A stretch of 64,000 nt of DNA from Achatina immaculata (GCA_009760885.1 CM019713.1:6115266-6179265); one strand, 5' to 3'; shown: positions 1 through 11,892, counted from the first letter of the stretch. Notes: a model not told the origin generated them from the sequence alone. A program made the numbers and translations.

Positions 1-487
1 TTTTTGAAAAAAAAATCACACTGGCTCCTTCGGTCTCCCATACTTCAATAGCAATTTGACGTGTATCAGGTCTATACCAACACAGTTTAACCTTATTGAA
101 TAAATATATGAATACCAGGCGGCAACAATCCGATGAAATTTCAGTTTGTACAGCGAGTGGTTGCCTCATTTTTTTTTTACGTGTGACATAGCGGAATTTA
201 AAATTGCAGCACTTCAGTTTAGATACGTTTTGTTTTTGTTTTTAGACTTCACTGACATTTTGGACCAATCAAACTAGTGTTTTGTATATGGTTGAATCGA
301 TCTTACAGCTCATTTGACAATCGACCAAGCGCGCTATTAACATATTCATTAATCTGTCTAGTAAAAAAAAGACGATTGTGGTGTGATGATATGACTAAAG
401 GTTAGATTATGATTATTATCACTGCACTCCAAGCAAGTGTATAAGGCTTACAGCAGTGGTACCCGTCGGCAGTTCGTGAACCACAAT
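1..487. other. AT-rich sequence, nothing recognised
   Basis: No open frame, repeat family or RNA gene that I can support. Contains homopolymer A and T runs only. Confidence 0.4.
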
Positions 488-762
488 CGTCATCATCATC
501 TCGTACCATCTCCCCATGGAAGGTTGGCTGCTATGAATCACCACTCCGCACTGGTTCTTGTCTTCGTAATTAACTTAGCCAAACTGGTCCCTGTCCATCT
601 CTTGATGTTATCCACCCATCTCTATAGCTGTCGTCCTCTTGTTATCTTCCATTGGATCTTGCCCTCACGAAGGGTCTTTAATACAGTATTATGCCTCATG
701 ACATCTTGGGTGTCTTATTGTTATGATTTTGAATATTTCTCTTTTCCCTTTTAGTTTGTGTA
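488..762 (-). mobile_element. LINE-F 3' end, 5'-truncated
   Basis: The minus strand reads as the C-terminal tail of an APE-type LINE ORF2, with words such as TLREGKIQWKITRGRQ, RWVDNIKRWTG and FIAANLPWGDGTR. This is the usual post-RT segment that precedes the stop in this class. Two in-frame stops interrupt it, so it is dead. A short (ATG)n-like tail lies at 488-500. It is the only copy of this family seen in the window. Only the last 90 or so codons remain; RT and endonuclease domains are absent. Confidence 0.6.
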
Positions 763-804
763 GCACTTCTTTGTTATCCATGGGATACGCTCTGTTCTTC
801 TAAG

Positions 805-1185
805 TCACTCATTTGCAAGTCCCTTGCTGAACCTTGCCTCCCTAACATCTCTCCTGAGGGCCTCTCGATTGTGAGTAAGATGCCTAGCTGCTGATGCATC
901 CATTCGCAGATCATCAACGATGTCTTGTACCCTTCTTCGCCTTGGTCTTCCTCTCTTTCTTTTTCCCATTATGTACCCTTTCAAGACTGTCTTCTCTAAA
1001 TTATCATGACGTTTAATATGTCCAAAATATTTAAGTTTTCTCTGTTTAATCTTCTTTTACTAGCCACCCTGTTCTTCTGCATATCCATATTTCAAGCACC
1101 TCAATTTTCTTTTCTGTTGTCTTATTCAATATCCCGGTTTCGATGCCATACAGGAATACTGAACCACGTTAAGAGTTTGAAAATA
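805..1185 (-). mobile_element. LINE-A 3' end fused to another LINE fragment
   Basis: The minus strand carries the LINE-A C-terminus seen at least eight times in this window: a KRKRGRPRRR basic stretch, then the MDASAAGHL region, ending near ATGCAAATG. Upstream of about 1060 the frame changes to an LYGIETGILNKTTEKK-like segment, the equivalent of the ETWTL region of the ORF2 tail, so the copy is either diverged or joined to a related LINE. Stops and frameshifts make it nonfunctional. Confidence 0.6.
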
Positions 1186-1356
1186 ACAACAACCATGCTC
1201 GCTGCTATTCACGGAATTTATTTCTGTTGGATTTCAGTATTTAACAAAAACAATTTTTTTTTTCGTGGGTCTCGGGTCATGTACAGCTGCTGGTTTACGA
1301 TTGTGTTCAAAAAATATTTTTAAAACAAGGATTGGAAACCGCTGGCCTATAGTATA

Positions 1357-1402
1357 CAACAGAGGTTCCAAAACTGGGGGAGATGGAAAGGAAAGGGGTT
1401 GG
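1357..1402 (+). repeat. possible hAT-type terminal motif
   Basis: CAGAGGTTCCAAAACTGGGG resembles the terminal inverted repeat of many hAT elements (CAGNGGTTCCCAAACTGGGG-like). No matching opposite end was found nearby, so this would be a fragment. Confidence 0.25.
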
Positions 1403-1529
1403 GGGTGGGAGATGAACCGGAAAAAAAAGAAGAACCACTGATCCACTGATATAAATGCTTTGATCTTGTTTAGCTCTCAGCGTATGCCCGCTGATGTCAC
1501 CAAAAGTTTACTTTTTTTTTTTTGTTCCT

Positions 1530-1745
1530 TGCAGTCTTTCAGTCCCGGCCATGTCTGTCTTCAAATAGGAATATTGATTCGTTTTTTAAATGTATGATTT
1601 CCCAAACAGTATATTTGTCAGTTTTCAGCCAGACAAGATGAGGCAAATTATCCGTAGACGTTTGCATGCTCTTCCAGAAGAAATTTTGATGGTAAATTTT
1701 GGTAGAAAGCGTTTCATAAATCTGCTTATTGATTATTCTTAACAT
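1530..1745 (+). mobile_element. TTAA-MITE family, degraded copy
   Basis: CAGTCTTTCAGTCCCGGCC resembles the CTCTTTCACTCCGGC end of the intact MITE at 20064-20305. The AATTTTGATGGTAAATTTTGG stretch near 1685 resembles the interiors of the copies at 2790 and 20068. The flanking TTAA is lost. Confidence 0.35.
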
Positions 1746-2017
1746 GAATAAATTAATGATGAAGATGATAAATTAGCTCTTGAAAAGAGATGTAAAAGCC
1801 TCGTAACTTACAATCAGAATCGCTTGTGTAGTCTGCAGTAAATTTCTCACTGCCAGCTTTAAGTACCAAGACCACACACAGAAATTATAATAAAACACAA
1901 CCGCTACATATATTTATCGAGAAATGACCGGAAGCCCACACATATAATTTAAATAGTAATTTTAAAACTGAATTAATGGTTCAAATCTTATTTTGCGCAC
2001 TGAACAATTCTTACTGC

Positions 2018-2292
2018 AAGCAGACCTGTATCACCTCAGTCTGCTACATACCCCCTGACTGCAGGCATAGCTGTATCACCTCAAACTGCTACATACCCCC
2101 TGACTGCAGGCACACCTGTACCACCTCAAGCTGCTACATACCCCTTGACTGCAAGCACACTTGTATCACTTCAGCCTGTTACATACACCCTGACTGCAAG
2201 CACACCTGTATCACCTCTGCCTGTTACATACCCCTTGAGTCCAGGCACACCTGTATTACCTCAGCCTTACATACCCTGACTGCACATTCGTG
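2018..2292. repeat. 45-bp minisatellite, about 6 units
   Basis: Tandem units of 45 bp. Because the unit is a multiple of three, an open frame on the plus strand (1976-2293, 105 aa) repeats a 15-residue motif of the type TCITSACYIPPDCRH with three Cys per unit. No signal peptide, splice context or family match was seen, so I treat the frame as a by-product of the repeat, though a Cys-rich exon is not excluded. Confidence 0.75.
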
Positions 2293-2789
2293 ACAGGTAT
2301 CCAGACTCGTGAGCTCGCCCCGCAGTTCTGCCTCCTCTACAAAGAACTCTGAACCCAGCTCTGGATATACGGAGCTGCACTGGGAGACAGACAAACTCTG
2401 CGGGAGCGAAGCATGATCTCCTAAAGCTTAGACAATTTATGCGTGAGATAAATATAAATGTCTGAGGCTATAACTATGAAACGCAGAAGAGGAATGAATC
2501 AAAATGCGTGCAAAGCTAATTTATAATATCTAGCTCAGGACGGTGTTTATACGTTACCCAAGCTGTGTCCAGCATGCATACCTGAAAATACAAACCAGCT
2601 TTTACTTGTTTTTTTTTGTTTTGTTTGTTCAGCTATTAACTTTTAAATGAAGAATGCGATTATATCTCCTATCATGAAGTGTGTAGTGATCACTGCCTTT
2701 TCTCCAGTTTGTCTCCCCGTGTTTTTCATTGTCACGTTACTTTCAGTTCTTCCCTTTCGCTTGTTTGTTACTTAATATTTTTCACTCCA

Positions 2790-3008
2790 AAACAACAACT
2801 AGAAGTTTTGGTACTTCTTGCACGCCTGTGCGAGTCAATGCTCAGAAGGATATCTGGGTAAAGCCTAAATAAAATAAAAAAAGTATGTCTAACCCAATTC
2901 ATATCTGTAAAGTACAGAGTAACTTCCTTCCTGTTTCTTCCTACCAAAATTTATCATCAAAATTTCTTCTGGAAGAGAATGCAAATTCAATCTGGAGTGA
3001 AAGAGTTA
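2790..3008 (+). mobile_element. TTAA-MITE family copy with right terminus
   Basis: Shares the interior of the copy at 22751 (CTAACCCAA, CTTCCT and CAAAATTT words in the same order). Ends in GGAGTGAAAGAGTTA at about 2995-3008, the reverse complement of the TAACTCTTTCACTCC left end seen elsewhere. The left end was not found. Confidence 0.5.
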
Positions 3009-3612
3009 TGAGTTATTTGTCTAATATTCCATAAATTATTTCATATCTTTTGATTTTGGTGCTGGGGTTTTGCCTGTATTGTGTTCTATTTTCTGCGGTT
3101 ATTCTGATTTATAAAGATATGTTGATACGTCTTTTTAAAACTTGTCCCTTTCATTTTTTTCAAGCAGTTTTCTTTTTTTTTTTTCTTTTATCTTTGAACT
3201 TAGTCAGCCATGCATTAGGTACCTGAAGGTCAGTCACGCATGAGCAGTCTGGCGACGTTTGGGAGACCACATTACTTCAAAAGAGTGATTTTCTTTGTTC
3301 CTACTGCAATTGATCCCATCCTTCTAGTGACCTATTTTTCCTGAGTCTCCCAGAGTGCGAGGCAGGTGCTACGGACTCTGGTAACATTTTTTGAGATAGA
3401 TGTAAACAAAAAAAAATTTTGTTGTTGTTACTACAACGTCCATAGAATGTCCCAATAGTGTGTACACTTTGTTAACAATATTGTTCTATCTTGCTGGAAC
3501 GGCACTGAAACGTTCACCACGCGGTGAGGGTGCTGCTAGACCGCCTTGACTTGGACACCTCAAGAGAAAAGAAAGAGGGGTAGGCCGATGGGGGCAGGAA
3601 GAACTAAAGAAA

Positions 3613-3616
3613 GCGA

Positions 3617-3648
<32 letters not shown>

Positions 3649-3650
3649 TA

Positions 3651-3682
<32 letters not shown>

Positions 3683-3777
3683 TAGAGAGAGAGAGAGATA
3701 GAGAGAGAGAGAGATAGAGAGAGAGAGATAGAGAGAGAGAGATAGAGAGAGAGAGAGATATAGAGAGAGAGAGAGAT

Positions 3778-3822
<45 letters not shown>
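3613..3822. repeat. (GAGA)n/(GATA)n compound microsatellite
   Basis: Purine-rich GA runs interrupted regularly by GATA. The minus-strand Leu/Ser open frame across it is a repeat artefact. Confidence 0.95.
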
Positions 3823-3823
<1 letters not shown>

Positions 3824-3907
3824 TTAGAGATATCCCGGACGTGCTCAAGTTAGGATTGGCTGGAGAACCAGCGTTGATGCCTTATACTCCATTGGGAGTA
3901 CAGAGGA

Positions 3908-3943
3908 CTGATGATCATGATGACGATGATGACGATGATGATA

Positions 3944-3977
<34 letters not shown>

Positions 3978-3978
3978 G
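3908..3978. repeat. (GAT)n(GGT)n trinucleotide repeat
   Basis: About 70 bp of GAT/GAC units passing into GGT units. It gives poly-Asp, poly-Met or poly-His in different frames. Confidence 0.9.
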
Positions 3979-4039
3979 AGGGTGTTTAAGTACAATTTTG
4001 TGTCTAATGGATAGAAGGGCGAAGCATATATATATATAT

Positions 4040-4155
4040 ATTCTTCCCGTGCCGTTAAACGTCACATAGGGCTCGCAAGGTAGTTTGCCAATTTTTCCTG
4101 TCTTCGGCGAGTCTTTCAACCTCATCAAGGGATGTTATGCCTATTAATTTGGCCA
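4040..4155 (-). mobile_element. LINE-C 3' end
   Basis: The minus strand matches the last codons and 3' end of LINE-C copies at 43030, 57950 and 62781 (ERLAE..KNW.TTLRALCDV followed by the GTTTAACGGCACGGGAAG tail). Bounded on both sides by short (AT)n tracts. Only about 115 bp remain. Confidence 0.65.
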
Positions 4156-4179
4156 TATATATATATACACACACACACA

Positions 4180-5105
4180 CTAGCTGATTACCCGGCGCTG
4201 CCCGGGTTTTATTTATCCTAATCTTCTTTTAGACAGGAACCCCGTCTCACCCCCCCCCCCCCCCCGTGTCGATGGGAGCGGAACTTGGAATTAAACGGCA
4301 TCGAGAGTGTTACTATTCTTCTCAGCAACCCCGAAAACTATGGATTTGACACTAATATCGGTCGTTTTCGATTACCTTTACCCCTTCTCACCCCCACCCC
4401 TACGTCCCCATGCCGATTTTATATCTTTATATATACATTATCTATCACAATATCTACCTGAAACTAACAACAATCTTCTGTTTCACATATAAAATATAAA
4501 TAAATAAGCAGTGACAAGTAAAAGGCACACTCTCACTGAGCAATGAAATCTACTATAGAATACAATAAAAGCTAATATAAACATAAGGCCAAAAAAAAAA
4601 GTTAAAATTTAAAATGATAAAGTACTTACATCCGTGTAGAAATAAAAAAAAATCTCCTCACTGAAATAAAAAAATTATTAATGAACTTGAATCCAAAATG
4701 CATACTTTCACTGTCAGATAAAGTAGGATACAATCAAATAAATGAGCGAATCGAACATCATGAGTCCAAGACCGGGGCATAATGATATGTAAGACTTTCC
4801 AGAGAGTTCTACACAATTCTACTCATTTCAATGCTATTCGGCGCGGCCCACAACCTGAGGCAGGCATTGTGCATAAAAATAACGGGAGTTACATCCCTTA
4901 CATCACAGGGCTAGTTTTACTATCGGTCGTTTTGGATTATTTTTACATGTTACTCTCGACCCCTAGGGGTGCTAGGGGTGTGTTACCCCCACAATTTTAT
5001 TTCCAGGTAATAAGTCATCTGTATACAAAGTTTGGTTGAAATTGCTCCAACCGTTCCAAAGTTATGCTGGAACATACATACACACATATGCACATCCATA
5101 TTTCA
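4180..5105 (+). repeat. interspersed repeat beginning CTAGCTGATTACCCGGCG
   Basis: Starts after a (CA)n run with a GC-rich head (ATTACCCGGCGCTGCCCGGG). Ends with AAGTTTGGTTGAAATTGC and TGCTGGAACATACATACACA, which I remember as the tail of a common invertebrate interspersed repeat. The word ATCGGTCGTTTT occurs twice (near 4354 and 4922), so two partial copies may lie in tandem. No coding capacity. The class, SINE-like or nonautonomous DNA element, is not decidable here. Confidence 0.4.
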
Positions 5106-5194
5106 GAGTGAAGCTAAAAATCCAGAAAATGCGAAGTGATTCTTAAGAAGACTCAACCACCATGTGATTAATTATATCGGTCCTTGCCTTCTTA

Positions 5195-5345
5195 GCCAGG
5201 CTGTGCCTGTTTGTAGAGGTCTCTACCGAAGAGGTGGGACAGGGTCTTGGTCGACTATAGGTCCCCACCCTGACGCCAGCAGGTCACTTATAGATCCCTA
5301 CCTTTATGCGTCTTCGCCAATCAGTAACTGTACACAGGTCGGTAA
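5195..5345 (-). repeat. fragment of the repeat at 40640 and 51410
   Basis: On the minus strand the words GACCAAGACCCTGTCCCA and GCCTGGCTAA lie in the same order as in the copies at 40640-40936 and 51410-51745. Short and diverged. Confidence 0.4.
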
Positions 5346-5589
5346 AATGACAGAAGAAATTCTTAAGAAAAGAGACAAGAAAAAATGTAGCAACAGGCGA
5401 GAAAATGAAATATAAAGTAGTTAGAAGCAAGAACACTGTACGAAAAGCTGTCGAAACAAACATAGACAAAAGAATGGAGTAAATTTTGAACAGAGCAGGT
5501 CATTATATTTCTTCTTTTCTTCAGAATTCCGAACCTCTAAGCTAATCCATGTATTACTGTCCATGATCCTATGCTATGAAGCCTTTTGT

Positions 5590-5890
5590 ATAGTCAGTCA
5601 TTTGCATGTTCTTTGTGGAACTTTGCCTCCAAAACAGCTCTCCTGTAGGCCTGTCGGTTGTAAGCAAGATGCCCTGCTTCTGATGCATCCATCTGCACAT
5701 TATCAACGATGTCTTGCAACCATCTTCGCCTTGGTCTTCCTCTCTTTCTTTTTCCAATTAAGAAAGGCGGTCTTCTCCAAATTATCATGACGTTTAATGT
5801 GTCAAAAATATTGAAATTTTCTCTTTTTAATCATCTGTACTAGCCAACTTTCTTCAATATTAAGTTCTTGTAGAATGAATATATTTGTTT
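5590..5890 (-). mobile_element. LINE-A 3' end, 5'-truncated
   Basis: The minus strand encodes KRKRGRPRRRWLQDIVDNVQ, then MDASEAGHLAYNRQAYRRAV and a FHKEHAND ending, the LINE-A ORF2 C-terminus. The coding part is among the best preserved of the A copies, but a frameshift lies upstream. The 3' end is ATGCAAATGACTGACT. Confidence 0.7.
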
Positions 5891-5952
5891 TGGTATAGAT
5901 TTCTCCAAACTTATTTACGTGTTATTCAGTCATCTACTTTTAGGTCTTTATT

Positions 5953-6203
5953 ATAGGTAAAACTAGCCCTATTATGCCACCGAGGCACCTATGGGATATT
6001 ACGTCCTTATTTTCCTTGACCTGTCGACATACTACAGGAGTGATGTAGCCAGCTTCACGCCTGGCAGCCTTTCCTTTCCCTGCTTCAGAAGAAACCAGGC
6101 ACCGATGTCTACAACTTGGTGGTTGACTAAGGTGCCTCTGGCCGGATTTAAACCTTCGAACTTTTTGCAGTAAGAGACTAACCACAAGCCACTACGTCAC
6201 TCG
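5953..6203 (-). mobile_element. SINE-2 (tRNA-headed) copy
   Basis: Read on minus: an A-box-like GGCTTGTGGTTAGT, a B-box-like GGTTTAAATCC about 35 bp later, a shared SINE body (GCCAGGCGTGA) and a tail ending in a CATAATAGGGCTAGTTTTACC segment. Homologous to the copies at 23875 and 57298. Presumably transcribed by Pol III and mobilised by a LINE when active. Confidence 0.65.
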
Positions 6204-6324
6204 TACGCTCATAACTTTATTATGACAATGTCTAACTAATCTCGCTGAATATTTAATTTCATTGCCCTGTGCCACGGGGATCCAGCAACTCTTTTACTAA
6301 GACAGACCCCAAAGAAAATACGGG

Positions 6325-6376
6325 CACTAACACCATATCCCTTTTGTGCCTGCGTTGCATAACAGGGCTATGTTTT
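6325..6376 (+). mobile_element. SINE-2 tail fragment
   Basis: GGGCACTAACACCATATCCC and ATAACAGGGCTATG match the tail of the SINE-2 copies in plus orientation. Confidence 0.5.
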
Positions 6377-6509
6377 TCTTATCTTTTTTTTACCTTATTT
6401 GTACCTACTAACTATCCGACTCGGTGCCTGTTTTTCAAGATGGTCACTGGGGTGCAGTTGCGCGGGAAATCTTGATACATTGATAACAGGGGAGACAAAT
6501 CAAAATTTA

Positions 6510-7020
6510 AGAGCAAGAAACTTCAGAAGCTGACAATGAAAAACAAATCAGAAGATAAGAACAAAATACGTACAACCATGAAGTTAACAACATTTCTAAA
6601 AATCTGAAATTAACAGCAGAGCACATATCTGAAACTAACAACAACAAAAACAACAAATGTTCTGAAGTTAACAACAGAAAACAAATTTTTAAAAATTTCT
6701 GAAGTTAATAATTGAACATAAATTTTTAAAAATGAAAACGTCATAAATTTAACAAAAGAAAATAAATTTTACAAAGGTTCTGAAGCTAACAGAAAATAAT
6801 GTTAAAAACAGGTTCTGCAGTTAGCAACAGATAATAAATTTTAGAAAAAAGTTCTGAAGTTTTAAAACGGTTCTGAAGTTAACAACAGAACATAAATTTA
6901 AAAAACAAAAAGGTTCTGAGTTTATCAGAAAAGAAATAAAAGCAAAAAGGTTCGATATTAACAAGAGAAAGGGAAATCCGAAGTTAACAAGAGGAAAACA
7001 AATCTGAAGTTAACAACCAC
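6510..7020. repeat. degenerate AT-rich minisatellite
   Basis: Repeated words TCTGAAGTTAACAACAGAA and AAATTTTAAAAA at intervals of roughly 35-50 bp, with indels. No coding frame. Confidence 0.6.
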
Positions 7021-7024
7021 CTCG

Positions 7025-7600
7025 CGAGCAACCTGGCCTACCCACACGCTGAAAACAGTATCAGAAGAAAAAAAAAAAAGATGGAATAGAAAGAAAATTG
7101 GAAAGCTGTGACTAGTGCAATCAAACAGACACATCGATCAGCTTCCCCAGTCCCCACCTCACCCCCTTCCCCCACGACAGTATCCACACCGGACAAATGA
7201 ACATCCGGACAACAACCGGCTTCAGACTAATTAAAATTTAAACACTTGACACTGATTTATTTCCGGTAACCTATTCAGGTCTACTGCTGGTTTTGTTATT
7301 TTATTTTTGACTGCTCCAGTCGCAGTACCTTTGGCTTTTTGGGTTGGTTTTTTTTTAATTCTTGGAAAATAATTTAATCGAAATTAATCTCCAGTGCTGC
7401 TTCCTCCTCCCCCCCTCCCCTGATTAAGACAGATGAATCTGCTATGATTATTCCTTCTTTAAACTGAATTTTTGTGTGTTTTAAACAGCTTTTATTCATG
7501 CAAATTTATAATCACACTATTTTATAATAATAATAGTAATAATAATAACAATAATGAGAAGAGAGATTGGGGAGGACAAAGGAAGAGAAGTCGAAGAAGA
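7025..7600. other. nothing recognised
   Basis: Non-repetitive AT-rich sequence with a C-rich patch near 7150-7180 and a TAA/AAT microsatellite at 7525-7560. Confidence 0.4.
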
Positions 7601-7608
7601 ATTGTAGT

Positions 7609-7645
7609 GGTGGTGGTGGTGGTAGTAGTAGCAGTAGTAGTAGTC

Positions 7646-7678
<33 letters not shown>

Positions 7679-8652
7679 ATGTTGGTGGTGGTGGTAGCAG
7701 TAGTAGTAATGGTGGTGTTGGTGGTGGTGATAGTAATAGTAGTAGTAGTAGTCGTAGTGGTGGTGTTGGTGGTGGTGATAGTAGTATAATAGTAGTAGTA
7801 TAATAGTAGTAGTAATAGCGGTGGTCGTGTTGGTGGTGGTGGTAGTAGTGCCAATAGTAGTAGTAGTGGTGGTGTTGATTGTGGTGGTAGTAATAGTAGT
7901 AGTAGTGGTGGTGGTGTTGGTGGTGGTGGTAGTAGTAGCAGCAGCAGTAGTAGTAGTGGTGGTGTTGGTGGTGGTGGTGGTAGTAGTAGTAGTAGTGGTG
8001 GTGGTGTTGGTGGTGGTGGTAGTAGTAGTAGCAGTAGTAGCGATGGTGGTATTGTTGTTGTTGGTGGTGGTAGTAGTAGTACTATTAGTATTAGTAGTAG
8101 AACAGTAGTAGTGGTGGTGTTGGTGGTAACAGTAGTAGCAGTAGTAGTGATGCTGGTGGTTGTGGTAGTGGTAGTAGTAATAGTAGCAGTAGTAGTGGTG
8201 GTGGTGTTGGTAGTAGTAGAAGTAGTAGTAGTAGTAGTACTGGTGGTGTTGGTGGTTGTAGTTGCAGTAGTACCAGTAGTAGTGATGGTAGTGTTGGTGG
8301 TGGTAGTAGTAGTTGTAGTAGTAGTAGTAGTGGTGGTGATGTTGGTGGTGGTGGTAGTAGTAGTAGTAGTAGCAGTAGTAGGAATAGTCTGTGGTGGTGG
8401 TGGTAGTAGTAGTTGTAGTAGTAGTAACAGCAGTAGTAGTAGTAGTAGTAGTGGTGGTGGTGGTAGTAGTTGTAATAGTAGTAATAGTCTGTGGTGCTGG
8501 TGGTAGCAGTTGTAGTAGTAATAATAGTCTGTGGTGGTGGTGGTGGTGGTGGTGGTAGTAGTTGTAGTAGTAGTAATTGTTTGTGGTGGTGGTGGTGGTA
8601 GTAGTTGTTGTAGTAGTAACAGCAGTAGTAGTAGTAGTAGTAGTAGTGGTGC

Positions 8653-8687
<35 letters not shown>

Positions 8688-9632
8688 ATAGTCTGTGGTG
8701 GTGGTAGTAGTTGTAGTAGTAGTAATAATCTGTGATGGTGGTGGTGGTAGTAGTTGTAGTAATAGTCTGTGGTCGTGGTGATGGTAGTAGTTGTAGTAGT
8801 AATAATAGTCTGTGGTGGTGGTGGGGGTGGTAGTTGTAGTAGTAGTAATTGTCTGTGGTGGTTGTGGTGGTAGTAGTTGTAGTAGTAGTAAAAGCAGTAG
8901 TAGCAGTAGTAGTAATAGTAATAGTAGTGGTGGTGGTGGTGGTGGTATAAGTAGTAGTAGTAATAGTCTGTGATGGTGTTGGTGGTAGTAGTAGTAGTAG
9001 TAATAGTCTGTGGTGGTGGTGGTGGTGGTAGTAGTAGTAATAGTCTGCGGTGGTGGTGGTAGTAGTTGTAGTAGTAGTAATAGTCTGTGGTGGTGGTGGT
9101 TGTAGTAGTAGTAGTAGTAATAGTTGTGGTGGTGGTTGTGGTGGTAGTATTTATACAAGTAATAACAGTAGTAGTAGTAGTAGTAATAGTGTTGTTGTTG
9201 GTGGTGGTAGTATTTGTAGTAGTAGTAACAGCAGTAGTAGTAGTAGTGGTGGTATTGGTGGTAGTAATTGTAGTAGTAGTAGTAACAGTAGTAGTATTAG
9301 TAGTAATGGTGGTGTTGGTGATAGTAGTAGTTGTAGTAGTAGTAACAGCAGTGGTAGTAATAGTTGTGGTGTTGGTGGTGGTGGTAGTTGTAGTAGTAGT
9401 AAAAGTAGTAGTAGTAGTGGTAGTGGTGGTGTTTATTGTGGTTGTAGTTGTAATAGTAGTAACAGTAGTAGTAGTATTAGTAGTGGTGGTGTTAGTGGTG
9501 GTAGTAGTTGTTGTAGTAGTAACAGCAGCAGTAGTAGTGGTGGTGATGGTTGTGGTGGTGGTGGTAGTAGTAGTTGCTATTGTTGTTGTTGTTGTTTTTG
9601 GTGTTGTTATTGTTGTAGAAGGAGGACAAGGA
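7609..9632. repeat. 2 kb (GGT/AGT)n trinucleotide array
   Basis: About 2 kb in which the plus strand is nearly free of C and is built of GGT, AGT, TGT and GTT triplets. Blocks of AGT alternate with blocks of GGT. A recurring AATAGTCTGTGGTGGTGG word from about 8385 to 9100 gives higher-order units of roughly 50-60 bp. All long Val, Ser/Gly and His/Tyr/Leu frames here are artefacts of the repeat. Confidence 0.97.
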
Positions 9633-9639
9633 GAACGTT

Positions 9640-10774
9640 GTAGCAGTCACTGCCATGATTCCTGTGAGATACCTCACAGAGCCTAGTGAGGTGATAGACA
9701 CTTAAGTGAGCTGTAAGTCGCCTTACAGCTTTCAACCCCACACTCCATGATATCTTTCAGATAGGACCGGACTCTAAACAGACGCTTAGAGACTTTCAGC
9801 AAACCTGCATAAGGAAAACCGGAAATAGCGCCATGTTGATTCTCTTGGGATAACACACGTGATTAGAGGTTGACTATCACGCGTTCTAAAAAATTGTCAG
9901 AGACATAGTTACAGGCGAGCATAAAGCATTATTATTACAATTATTTGTATTACTATCTACTGTTTCAGTATAACAACTTCATCTCAGAACTCAGTTTTTG
10001 TGGTCAACACAAGAGAGGACGACTCTCTACAAATTATTCCAAATCTCAAACTTACCAGTTTCATTTTGTACCATTTTGCTTATAATGTCCCATCAGGCGC
10101 TGGAACTTTCTCTTGGCTTCTGCCGGCAGAGAGAGAGAGAGAGGAAGTCATTTGTCCCTGCAGACATCACAGGGGATTCCTCTAAAGTCTCAATCTTGAC
10201 ATGAATTCTTCTCTTATGTATTTCCTGGATAAAGTTCTTTGTGTGTGTGTGTTAACCAGGTGGCATTAGGGCAAAGCACATAATTTATTGTATGTGTGGG
10301 TGTGTGTGTGTGTGCGCGGGCTTTAGGGTGGGGGAAAAGAAGGAGAGTGAGAGAGAAAGACAGAGAGAAAAGCAATAAGTAGACAGACAATAAAAACAAC
10401 TCACAGAAGTGGGCAGACAACGATATAGACAAGGCTGACAACTGCACGGATACATTTAAAATAGACGAACAGAGAGAAGAAGAGGACAAACAGACATATA
10501 ACAAACGGACAGACAACCGAAAGGATACATTTAAATAGAGAAAGAAATAATAGACAGACAGAAAAATTAGAAAGATGAACAGACAGAATACTCAAAACGT
10601 TGAGGAAAAAAAAAATATATATAACTCGTATATACCATATATGGATTGTGGCGAATGTGGTGGTTATTATTGCAATAATTATGTTTCAAAGCATAAAGCG
10701 GGAGATTTCCCTAAAATTCTGTTATTTTTGTTATTGTTTTGTTTACTTTTAACTTTGTTTTTTTCATAATATCT
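9640..10774. other. no gene; short GA and GT microsatellites
   Basis: Contains a perfect 9-bp stem hairpin at 9709-9730 (AGCTGTAAG/CTTACAGCT), a (GA)n near 10130, a GT-rich run at 10285-10320 and a GACAGACA-rich stretch at 10395-10580 in which two segments with CGGATACATTTAAA or AGGATACATTTAAA look duplicated. Confidence 0.45.
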
Positions 10775-10850
10775 CATCGCGACCCTACCCGAAATCCGTC
10801 TCAACACTAATTTGGGTCACGACCTGAGGTTGGCAACCACTGTTTTAAAA
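10775..10850 (-). repeat. possible hAT-type terminal fragment
   Basis: On minus it begins CAGTGGTTGCCAACCTCAGG and continues with GTCGTGACCC, the style of hAT terminal sequences. The second end was not identified. Confidence 0.3.
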
Positions 10851-11884
10851 TCTAACATGGCGGATAGACGGCTAATGGATCGCCATTTTCGTGAGATATA
10901 TCATTCGCAGATTTTCTAGTTAACTGCATGCAACTGAAAGCCATAATTTTACAGTATGATCCAATGTTTTCCAAAAATGTAATCTGGGCATAAAAATTTT
11001 AGGAAACTTTCCTTTTAATGCATTTTTAATGCGTTGTTTTCCCCTCTTTTCACCCGCCGAAAGCTGCTGTTTCTTTCTGCAGAGAGTAAAATGGCACGGA
11101 AAATATAACAGTTGTATCATCGCCGCGTATCTCGCAGTTATTTATAAGTAATAGTGCCTGTGCCATTTTTTTTCTTCCGAAAGCTGAATAATACTTTATT
11201 TTCAAACTGTTTTTCTTATTCTACGTGATTTGTCTCACCGTCGTTAAATTCCTCGTCGTTAGATTCCTCGTCTTTAAATTCCTCGTCTAGTCTCAAATTT
11301 TCTTTCTCTATCGTTGTTCAGTAAATAAACATGACAACAATTTTTAAAGCCACTTTATGTTAAATTTTACTGTTTCTTTTATTCCAATTTTATGTTCTCA
11401 GTTTATTTTTTTAAAAATTAACTTTTGTTTGAAATTTCTGGAAAAACAGACAAAATCAAAACATCACATTGTTGTTTTTTTTTACCATAAATATCGTATG
11501 GCATATTTGTTCCCCACACTTTAAAGTAGTGATCCGGTGTTATAGATAAATTTAGTACACACAAACACAAACGTATGTACAAGTATATAAATATATTTAT
11601 ACACAGAGCTAAGCTATATATCCTCGCGTATATAATAATGTATTTGAACTTTAGCAGAAATTTTAAGAACAGTATAACGAAATAAACATAAAAATGTAAT
11701 CTAGTACATCTAAAATGTTATTTCTCGGTGTTTTTTTTGAAATTTTCGTACTTTCGTTAATGAAAATAGAAGATTTCAAGTTGAAAATTTCAGCTAAATT
11801 CATCCAAGGAACATTAGGAAAAAAATACATTTTTATTTTGACATGCAGCTGACTAAACAAAATATGTTGTGTTAACTGAAACTA
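10851..11884. other. AT-rich, nothing recognised
   Basis: No supported feature. Short CCTCGTCGTTA-like triplication near 11245-11290. Confidence 0.4.
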
Positions 11885-11888
11885 GCTG

Positions 11889-11892
<4 letters not shown>

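Noticed and set aside
8091..9158. 355-aa open frame on minus
   Set aside because: It is the antisense translation of the GGT/AGT trinucleotide array (His/Tyr/Leu/Thr/Pro blocks).
9050..9686. 197-199 aa Ser/Gly and Val frames
   Set aside because: Low-complexity translation of the same array in overlapping frames, with no gene context.
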